From: Desulfocapsa sp.
GTDB lineage: Bacteria > Desulfobacterota > Desulfobulbia > Desulfobulbales > Desulfocapsaceae
Length of the DNA: 7,493 nt
Direction of reading: 5' to 3'
NCBI GenBank assembly: GCA_029942265.1
Contig: JAOZTO010000111.1
Coordinates: 1 to 7,493 of the forward strand
Below the pieces are notes generated by a model. That model was not told where the DNA came from, made no database searches, and saw nothing but the letters and a program-made list of their open reading frames with translations. Position 1 is the first letter of the stretch. Each line of letters starts with the position of its first letter. The position numbers were made by a program, and so were the translations under genes. This document shows, piece by piece, positions 1 to 5,646 of the stretch.

Positions 1-1103
1 TTCAAACCAGTCAGGATAAGGACAACTTCTGTTTCATTTTTACTGGTTCCTGGACTATTAATGGCGATGGCTGCAATAGTCCTGATATTATAAAATCTCT
101 GCCACCACATATTAAAAGTATTTCATTTAACACTGATGCCTTAACTGACTGGGACAGCCTGCTTCTCGTAAAGCTCTCAGCCATAACGCAACATGCTGCT
201 TCACATTCGATTGAGATCGATTACCAAGGCTTGCCCGACGGTATCCAGCAACTTATCAGGCTTTCTCAAAAGAAAGCAGGACATTCAAGCGACAAAAACC
301 ATTCAGAACCAGGCTTTTTTGAAGAAATCGGAAATCATAATATTCAGATTTTTCATCAAACCGTTGACATGCTTTCTTTTACTGGTGAAATTGTTCTTTC
401 CTATCTTCGACTCTTTTCAGGACGTGCCCGCTTTCTCAAAAGAGACTTTATATTTTTCTTATATGACTGCGGCCCCCAGGCTCTACCCATTGTCAGTCTG
501 ATTGCTTTTCTTGTCGGATTTACTCTTGCCTTTATCGGTTCTGTTCAGTTACAGATGTTTGGTGCTGATATTTTCGTTGCTAACCTGGTTGGACTTACTA
601 TGACACGTGAAATGGGACCTATGATGGCAGCTATCATAATGGCTGGCCGTACAGGGGCCTCATTTGCAGCACAACTTGGTTCCATGCAGGTAAATGAGGA
701 AATTGATGCCTTACAAACCATGGGTCTTAATCCTCTTGATTTCTTGGTACTTCCCCGGATGACCGCACTTATTATCATGATGCCTCTTCTTGCTGTATGT
801 GCTGATTTCCTAGGAATTCTGGGTGGATTTTTTATCGGTTGTTTCTCTCTCGACATCAGCCCAATTCTCTATTACGAGCAGACAGTTAAGGCTATCAAAC
901 TAAAACATTTTATGGTGGGAATGATCAAATCTGTTGCATTTGGATATATTGTTGCCTTCTGTGGATGTATTAAAGGAATGCACTGCGGTCGTAGTGCAGG
1001 AGCCGTGGGAGAGGCAACAACTTCAGCCGTGGTGAGTGCAATTGTACTTATCGTTATTACAGATGCTGCATTCACATTCTTTTTTAACTTAATAGGGGTT
1101 TAA
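1..1103 (+). CDS. mlaE: MlaE-type ABC permease with N-terminal STAS domain (5'-partial)
   Basis: Inner-membrane permease of an MCE-type phospholipid transporter. The frame is open from the window edge (first whole codon at 3) to TAA at 1101, giving 366 visible residues; the true start lies outside. Visible residues 1 to about 85 look like a STAS domain, with FTGSW near the beginning and a TDWDS motif at codons 144-158, as in permeases carrying a fused MlaB-like domain. An internal TTG at 231 would cut this domain in half and is not the start. From about position 460 the MlaE fold follows: several hydrophobic helices, the conserved segment TREMGPMMAAIIMAGRTGAS, then EIDALQTMGLNP, which in this family contacts the ATPase. 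The stop overlaps the next start by one base (TAATG). Family assignment is firm; the substrate (phospholipid) is inferred from the family. The fused STAS domain probably replaces separate MlaB in controlling ATPase assembly. Confidence 0.93.
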   Translation, partial: QTSQDKDNFCFIFTGSWTINGDGCNSPDIIKSLPPHIKSISFNTDALTDWDSLLLVKLSAITQHAASHSIEIDYQGLPDGIQQLIRLSQKKAGHSSDKNHSEPGFFEEIGNHNIQIFHQTVDMLSFTGEIVLSYLRLFSGRARFLKRDFIFFLYDCGPQALPIVSLIAFLVGFTLAFIGSVQLQMFGADIFVANLVGLTMTREMGPMMAAIIMAGRTGASFAAQLGSMQVNEEIDALQTMGLNPLDFLVLPRMTALIIMMPLLAVCADFLGILGGFFIGCFSLDISPILYYEQTVKAIKLKHFMVGMIKSVAFGYIVAFCGCIKGMHCGRSAGAVGEATTSAVVSAIVLIVITDAAFTFFFNLIGV

Positions 1104-1867
1104 TGAGTACTTCAAATTCCCTTATTCGTGTGCAGGATCTCACCATGGCTTATGGTGATTTTGTATTACAAGAAAACCTGACATTCACCATCAAGCAAGG
1201 ATCTATTTTTACAATTATGGGTGAATCCGGTTGCGGTAAATCGACCCTATTACGACATCTCACAGGTCTTAAAAGACCAGCAGCTGGAAACATTTATTAT
1301 TCAGACATGAATTTTTGGGAAAGTTCTGCAAAACAACGAGTATTGCGAATGCAGCACTGTGGTGTACTATATCAATCAGGCGCTCTTTTCAGTTCCATGA
1401 CCATTGGTGAAAACGTGGCTCTGCCATTACAGCAATTCACACAGCTTTCGCCCCGTGTTATTCAGGAAATTGTAGACTTCAAGTTAGCACTCGTTGGGTT
1501 AAAAGGATTTACCGACTTTCTCCCCTCCGCAATCAGTGGTGGAATGAAAAAACGAGCTGGACTTGCCCGTGCCATCGCACTCGACCCTGACATTCTCTTC
1601 TTTGACGAACCGTCAGCTGGACTAGATCCTATAAGTTCGAGACTGCTTGATGATCTTATTCTTGAGCTACGAGACAGCCTTGGTGCAACTATTATCATCG
1701 TTACCCATGAACTGCCATCGATATTTGCAATTGCTGATGATTCTATTTTTCTTGATACAGACACAAAAACGATGCTGGCAACAGGAAACCCTAAAGATCT
1801 TGCCAATAAAAGTGATAGTTGTAAGGTAAAAAAATTCCTCAGACGATCCGCATCATTTTCAGGGTAG
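1103..1867 (+). CDS. mlaF: MlaF-type ABC transporter ATP-binding protein
   Basis: Cytoplasmic ATPase that powers the MlaE permease. The 254-residue protein has every nucleotide-binding motif in order: Walker A GESGCGKST at residues 40-48, Q-loop Gln at 91 (VLYQSGALF), signature SGGMKKR at 145-151, Walker B ILFFDEP at 164-170, D-loop SAGLD at 171-175 and switch His at 202 (VTHEL). The YQSGALF stretch and the SGGM(K/A)(K/R)R signature are typical of MlaF rather than of importers. The ATG at 1103 overlaps the permease stop and has AGGGG at 1094-1098 four bases upstream, which suggests translational coupling. Length matches the family (about 250-270). No key residue is missing. Confidence 0.95.
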   Translation: MSTSNSLIRVQDLTMAYGDFVLQENLTFTIKQGSIFTIMGESGCGKSTLLRHLTGLKRPAAGNIYYSDMNFWESSAKQRVLRMQHCGVLYQSGALFSSMTIGENVALPLQQFTQLSPRVIQEIVDFKLALVGLKGFTDFLPSAISGGMKKRAGLARAIALDPDILFFDEPSAGLDPISSRLLDDLILELRDSLGATIIIVTHELPSIFAIADDSIFLDTDTKTMLATGNPKDLANKSDSCKVKKFLRRSASFSG

Positions 1868-1901
1868 CCTTCAGAGAAGTAAACAACGTAACAGGATCCA
1901 T

Positions 1902-2957
1902 ATGGCAAACAAAAAAATCCAACCAGTAGTAATAGGGGTATTTGTGGTTTTTTCAGTCTTTCTTATTATGGCTGCAATAGTAATTTTTAGCGGCGGTAAG
2001 TTTTTTTCAAAAGATACTCAGGTCATCATTTTCTTCGAAGGTTCACTCCAAGGGTTAAACATTGGTGCACCTGTTACCTATCGAGGTGTCACAGTTGGAC
2101 AGGTAAAGGATATCAGGATACATATCCAGCCTGACGAATCACCAGACCATGCATTGGTTATTCCTGTTATTATTTCTCTTGATGCAGCAGATTCTCTGAT
2201 AGTCAACTCCCCCCATCTAGGATCCAATAAAGACATTTCAAAATATTTAAAAGAAATGTGTGATAGTGGCTTAAGAGCCAAGCTTAAGCTTGTCAGCCTT
2301 GTCACTGGAAAACGATATGTGGATCTTGCTTTTTACAAAAACAGCAAGGCAGTATATAGGGATAGAATCGGTCATTACGTTGAAATCCCCTCCCTTCCAT
2401 CCGAGATGCAGCAAATTACAAAAATTATGGAAGGTGTTGATTTTGATAAATTATTCACAAAAGTGATGAGAACCTTTGATTCACTAGACCAACTCACCTC
2501 CGGCCTTGCAAAAACTCTTGACAATACAAAGACCCAAGGTCTTGTTGATGAACTTTCATCTACCACAGTTCTCCTCAATCAAATATTAGTGCAGTTACAC
2601 TCTGATATTCCATCAATCCTCAAACAGGTCGACAGCGGATTAGCTCAATTTAATGCCCTCACTAATAATGCAGATGCTGTGGTATCATCTCTTGACAGAC
2701 AGATTGATCCAATTGTCAAAAGCGCACAAACAACACTTAGCGCAATTGACGCAACCGTCAAACAGGCCAACGACCTTCTTGTTCAGGCACAATCAATTTT
2801 AAAGCCATCATCTCCACTTTACTACAGTGCGACAACTGCCATCCAGCAACTTACACAAACAGCCGATGCCATTGAACGACTTAGCGAGTATATACACCGC
2901 AACCCGGAAGCACTAATATTTGGTTTACAGAACTCAGGAGAACCGAGTAATGAATAA
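1902..2957 (+). CDS. MCE-domain (MlaD/PqiB-like) lipid-transport protein
   Basis: Periplasmic, inner-membrane-anchored protein that forms the lipid-binding ring or tunnel of the transporter. The 351 residues comprise one N-terminal membrane helix (about 9-29), then a single MCE domain beginning near residue 40 with the hallmark GLNIGAPVTYRGVTVGQV (51-68). A segment LRAKLKLVSLVTGKRYVDLAFY follows, which resembles PqiB/LetB-type MCE domains more than E. coli MlaD. The C-terminal half is polar and probably helical or coiled-coil, with repeated short hydrophobic spacing, and ends in a RNPEALIFG motif often seen in these proteins. AGGA at 1893-1896 lies five bases before the ATG. The gene starts 34 bp after the ATPase and overlaps the lipoprotein gene by 8 bp. 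I leave the symbol blank because it is intermediate between mlaD and pqiB. Confidence 0.92.
   Translation: MANKKIQPVVIGVFVVFSVFLIMAAIVIFSGGKFFSKDTQVIIFFEGSLQGLNIGAPVTYRGVTVGQVKDIRIHIQPDESPDHALVIPVIISLDAADSLIVNSPHLGSNKDISKYLKEMCDSGLRAKLKLVSLVTGKRYVDLAFYKNSKAVYRDRIGHYVEIPSLPSEMQQITKIMEGVDFDKLFTKVMRTFDSLDQLTSGLAKTLDNTKTQGLVDELSSTTVLLNQILVQLHSDIPSILKQVDSGLAQFNALTNNADAVVSSLDRQIDPIVKSAQTTLSAIDATVKQANDLLVQAQSILKPSSPLYYSATTAIQQLTQTADAIERLSEYIHRNPEALIFGLQNSGEPSNE
2936..2940 (+). promoter_or_regulatory. Shine-Dalgarno AGGAG of the lipoprotein gene
   Basis: AGGAG ends nine bases before ATG 2950, inside the 3' end of the MCE gene. It is what favours the 2950 start over the upstream in-frame candidate at 2920. 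Confidence 0.75.
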
Positions 2958-3555
2958 GAAAAAAACGGTATCTGTACGTGTAATTATGGCGATTTTACTG
3001 CTTCTTTTCACATCCGGTTGCATGAAGACAAGTCTCCCATATTTTTACTACACACTCGACTCATCCGCACATACAACAACAGCAACAGCAAAGCCTCTCC
3101 CTGATGTCATAGTAGGCCCTATCCATATCGTTTCGTCGCTTAATAAGGGGCAGTTAATCAGTCAAAATTCTGCCTATTCAATTACTATTAACGAACAGCA
3201 CCGCTGGGCTGGAAACCTTCAGGAGATGTTTCTCAACACCCTAATGGACAATCTATCTGCTGAGCTTGCCGATGTATCTTTATACAGCTTCCCGAATACG
3301 TATGGTGTAAAGGGACTGCAAGTTAAGATCACTCTTCTCCATTTCGAAAAAGACACACATGGAGACGCATTAACTCAAGCCAGATGGAAAATACTGAACG
3401 AAGATCAGGTAATCATTCATGCAGCGACATCAAGCTACACCATTCCCCCTGATGATTCGAGTTTCACTGCACTTGTGAAAGGGTTGAGTATCGGGCTTTC
3501 CAGACTTTCAAAAGAAATTGCCAACACCATTATACAATCAGGGAAAACATCATGA
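2950..3555 (+). CDS. PqiC/YmbA-type ABC-transport auxiliary lipoprotein
   Basis: Predicted outer-membrane lipoprotein partner of the MCE protein. I start it at ATG 2950 (201 residues) rather than the longer in-frame start at 2920, because AGGAG at 2936-2940 is nine bases upstream and this start gives a clean lipoprotein signal: basic MNKKK, hydrophobic helix at about 11-20, and lipobox TSGC with the acylated Cys at 24. Residue +2 is Met, not Asp, so export to the outer membrane is expected. The mature part follows the PqiC/YmbA pattern: YYTLDSS at 33-39, VGPIHIVSSLNKGQLIS at 55-71, and RW at 85-86, followed by an alpha/beta region. In Pqi systems the equivalent protein docks the MCE tunnel at the outer membrane; that role is inferred here. 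It overlaps the MCE gene by 8 bp and the next gene by an ATGA. Confidence 0.88.
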   Translation: MNKKKTVSVRVIMAILLLLFTSGCMKTSLPYFYYTLDSSAHTTTATAKPLPDVIVGPIHIVSSLNKGQLISQNSAYSITINEQHRWAGNLQEMFLNTLMDNLSAELADVSLYSFPNTYGVKGLQVKITLLHFEKDTHGDALTQARWKILNEDQVIIHAATSSYTIPPDDSSFTALVKGLSIGLSRLSKEIANTIIQSGKTS

Positions 3556-4061
3556 AATCACCTTATAGTTCTTCATTATCACTCATTTCCTATACTGCCT
3601 TTTTTCTGCTATTCTCAAGTTTTATTCCAAAAGACTGTAACGCATTCACTGCGCAACGCTGGCTTGATCAGACTGTGTATCTTCCCGTGTATTCACACAT
3701 ATACGCAGATTCTCGATACAAAGACAAACCGTTTCAGCTCACGTCCATCATCAGTATCAGAAATACTGACATTCAGTTCCCATTCATCCTGGAAAAAGTG
3801 GACTATTACGATTCCAATGGAAAATTACTCGCTAGTTACCAAGAGACAGCACTATCTATTGCACCACTAGCTTCCACCCGTTATATTGTCCCAGAATCTG
3901 ACACACTTGGTGGTTCAGGTGCAAAATTTATTGTTACATGGAAAAGCAAAGACGCCATAACAGAGCCTATCATTGAAGGAATTATGATTGGCACTAAAAT
4001 GCAGCAAGGGATTTCCTTTGTTACTGACTCACAAGTATTATCCGGAACTCTTGCTCCATAA
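3552..4061 (+). CDS. Secreted DUF3124 family protein
   Basis: A 169-residue exported protein of unknown function. A Sec signal peptide is visible: a hydrophobic core around residues 9-25 and a plausible signal peptidase site after CNA (29-31). The mature part shows the run of motifs I associate with DUF3124: TVYLPVYSHIY, SIRNTD, VDYYDSNGKL, LAPLASTRYIVPESD, GGSGAKFIV and a C-terminal IGTKMQQGISF. The fold is likely all-beta, but no catalytic residues can be named. The start ATG at 3552 overlaps the lipoprotein stop (ATGA), so it is translated with the transporter operon. Because the rest of the operon is a lipid transporter, a periplasmic accessory role is conceivable, but this is inference from position only. 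The 183-bp palindrome begins four bases after the stop. Confidence 0.85.
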   Translation: MKSPYSSSLSLISYTAFFLLFSSFIPKDCNAFTAQRWLDQTVYLPVYSHIYADSRYKDKPFQLTSIISIRNTDIQFPFILEKVDYYDSNGKLLASYQETALSIAPLASTRYIVPESDTLGGSGAKFIVTWKSKDAITEPIIEGIMIGTKMQQGISFVTDSQVLSGTLAP

Positions 4062-4064
4062 CTA

Positions 4065-4088
4065 AGGAACGGGGACGAAATAACTTCC
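4065..4088 (+). repeat. Left terminal inverted repeat of the palindromic element
   Basis: This 24-bp arm is exactly the reverse complement of 4224-4247. Pairing continues inward for four more bases (4089-4092 with 4223-4220, the first a T-G wobble) before an internal loop of eight and nine bases. Confidence 0.9.
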
Positions 4089-4223
4089 TCATGTAGGCGC
4101 TCAGCTTTAGGTCATATGTGATCGATCTGAAAATCTAAAAACCGCAGGCATAGCAGGGCTACGTTGAGGATTTTTAGATTAAAGATCGGTCGCAGATGGC
4201 CTGAAGATGAGATGTATAGATGG

Positions 4224-4247
4224 GGAAGTTATTTCGTCCCCGTTCCT
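4224..4247 (-). repeat. Right terminal inverted repeat of the palindromic element
   Basis: Exact reverse complement of 4065-4088. It ends nine bases before the Shine-Dalgarno sequence of nhaA, so the element supplies most of the DNA directly upstream of that gene. Confidence 0.9.
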
Positions 4248-4256
4248 AAACGCTGT

Positions 4257-4260
4257 AGGA
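4257..4260 (+). promoter_or_regulatory. Shine-Dalgarno AGGA deciding the nhaA start
   Basis: AGGA lies eight bases before an in-frame TTG at 4269. An alternative TTG at 4164 lies within the apical loop of the palindromic element and would translate its whole right arm, so it is much less likely. Confidence 0.65.
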
Positions 4261-4268
4261 TTTATATT

Positions 4269-5642
4269 TTGAACAAAGATACTCTCTCCGAATGTTTTTC
4301 TAATTTTTACTCACGAAATACCATTGAGCGAAACTTTAAGCTAGCCCTTACTCCGCTTGAAGCGTTTGCACATAAAGAAGCATCATCTGGCCTATTGCTT
4401 ATGGCCTGTACCGTCATTGCCCTTGTTCTTGCCAACTCGCCATTATATCCGACATATATGGCTGTATTACATCACAAAGTAACCGTTGGAAGTGGTATTT
4501 TCTCAATAACACATTCACTCCAACACTGGATCAATGATGGTTTGATGGGGTTATTTTTCTTTATGGTCGGTCTTGAAATTAAACGGGAGTTTCTCGTTGG
4601 CCAGCTGGCAGATTTCAGACAGGCAATCCTACCAATTGCAGGTGCCATTGGTGGCATGCTCGTCCCAGCTCTTATTTATGCTTCCTTCACTTACGATACC
4701 GATGCCATCGCTGGTTGGGGGGTTCCCATGGCAACTGATATTGCCTTTGCAATGGGAGTTTTAGCACTCCTAGGTAAGCGAATCCCTAAAGCATTGGTAG
4801 GTTTTTTGCTTGCCCTAGCCATTGTTGATGATATTGGTGCTGTCTTAGTGATTGCTGCTTTCTATACTGAACAGATCAATCTCTATGCACTACTTTTTGC
4901 AGGTGTTGCCTTTCTTCTGCTCGTCATATCGAATATAGCTGGAATACGACGCCCTCTCCCCTATTTTATTTTTGGCACTCTTCTCTGGCTTGGTATGCTT
5001 GAATCTGGCATTCATGCAACCCTTGCAGGTGTTATTGCAGCCTTAACGGTACCGGCAAACTCTCTTTGCAATGCATTTCCATTTATAAGACGAATGCGAC
5101 AACTCACTACGAGTTTTGAAAATCTTCATGAAAGCAATAAGCATATAATGCAAAATGATAAACAGCAGAAAATTCTTCAATCCATGGAGAATTTTGTCCA
5201 TTGTATGGCTAGCCCACTGCAACGTATGGAACACCATCTTCATATTTGGGTTTCTTTTCTTATAATTCCAATTTTTGCGCTTGCTAATGCTGGTATCCCA
5301 ATCAACATTGCAACACTTGGCGAAAGCTTTGCACATCCTGTAACGATTGGCATCATCGCAGGACTCACCGTCGGGAAACTTTTTGGAATATTTTTCTTTG
5401 CATGGCTGGTTGTAAAACTTAATATCAGTCGACTTCCGGAAGGTGTCACCATGCCGCAAATTGCCAGCGTCAGCCTTCTTGCAGGCATTGGTTTCACCAT
5501 GTCTATTTTTATTGGCGGACTGGCATTTACCAATGAAGAGTATCTTTTAAATGCCAAGATAGGTATTCTTGCCGCCTCACTTTTTTCTGGTATTGTTGGG
5601 TATATTGCCCTTAGAATATGTACAAATCCCCCAAAGGCATAA
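4269..5642 (+). CDS. nhaA: Na+/H+ antiporter NhaA
   Basis: Inner-membrane electrogenic antiporter that expels Na+ (or Li+) in exchange for H+, used for sodium and alkaline pH homeostasis. From TTG 4269 it has 457 residues. NhaA landmarks are intact: TPLEAF near residue 28, GLMGLFFFMVGLEIKRE at 91-107, ATDIAFA with Thr156-Asp157, LAIVDDIGA with the ion-binding pair Asp187-Asp188, Lys370 in GLTVGK, and GIGFTMSIFI near the end. These match E. coli T132, D133, D163, D164 and K300. It is longer than the E. coli protein (388) because of an N-terminal tail and a hydrophilic, charged stretch of roughly 45 residues (about 267-314) before SPLQRMEHHLH; longer NhaA proteins commonly have this. The frame runs open upstream into the palindromic element; those 35 residues have no NhaA character. 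It is followed after 4 bp by the sensor gene. Confidence 0.95.
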   Translation: MNKDTLSECFSNFYSRNTIERNFKLALTPLEAFAHKEASSGLLLMACTVIALVLANSPLYPTYMAVLHHKVTVGSGIFSITHSLQHWINDGLMGLFFFMVGLEIKREFLVGQLADFRQAILPIAGAIGGMLVPALIYASFTYDTDAIAGWGVPMATDIAFAMGVLALLGKRIPKALVGFLLALAIVDDIGAVLVIAAFYTEQINLYALLFAGVAFLLLVISNIAGIRRPLPYFIFGTLLWLGMLESGIHATLAGVIAALTVPANSLCNAFPFIRRMRQLTTSFENLHESNKHIMQNDKQQKILQSMENFVHCMASPLQRMEHHLHIWVSFLIIPIFALANAGIPINIATLGESFAHPVTIGIIAGLTVGKLFGIFFFAWLVVKLNISRLPEGVTMPQIASVSLLAGIGFTMSIFIGGLAFTNEEYLLNAKIGILAASLFSGIVGYIALRICTNPPKA

Positions 5643-5646
5643 GACC

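Larger units (their letters stand above)
4065..4247 (+). mobile_element. 183-bp MITE/REP-like palindromic element forming one long hairpin
   Basis: The 24-bp ends (4065-4088 and 4224-4247) are perfect inverted repeats, beginning AGGAACGGGGACG on the left. Inside, 4101-4128 pairs with 4183-4210 (22 of 28 Watson-Crick plus 4 G-T), and 4132-4141 pairs perfectly with 4171-4180 (AATCTAAAAA). The 29-base apical loop 4142-4170 holds two GCAGG copies four bases apart and a small TAGC/GCTA stem. No protein is encoded and no target duplication is evident. GGGGACG-type termini recall palindromes associated with IS200/IS605-like (Y1, RAYT) transposases, but that link is from memory. The right arm is followed by AAACGCTG, not a T-run, so it is not a standard intrinsic terminator, although it could still block or attenuate transcription between the lipid-transport operon and nhaA. 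Confidence 0.8.

Noticed and set aside
231..1103. Permease gene starting at TTG 231
   Set aside because: The same frame is open to the window edge and encodes STAS-like sequence upstream, so the gene is 5'-partial rather than starting here.
1462..1908. 148-codon minus-strand frame opposite mlaF
   Set aside because: It is antisense to a gene with complete ABC ATPase motifs and its translation is low-complexity Ser/Arg-rich, typical of a shadow frame.
2920..2949. Longer start for the lipoprotein
   Set aside because: It would put ten extra residues before a clean lipoprotein signal peptide; the ATG at 2950 has a well-placed AGGAG.
4211..4222. A TATA-like -10 box (GTATAGAT) for nhaA in the element's right arm
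   Set aside because: No matching -35 box at proper spacing was found; AT-rich hexamers are expected by chance here.
4065..4247. Simple rho-independent terminator after the DUF3124 gene
   Set aside because: The hairpin is far too long and complex, and no T-run follows the right arm.
5043..5459. 138-codon minus-strand frame opposite nhaA
   Set aside because: It lies entirely within nhaA codons for conserved antiporter segments and has no recognisable protein features.
5569..5646. Longer start for the sensor gene inside nhaA
   Set aside because: The extra 26 residues are the nhaA 3' end read in another frame; ATG 5647 has its own ribosome site and precedes a normal basic-then-hydrophobic N-terminus.
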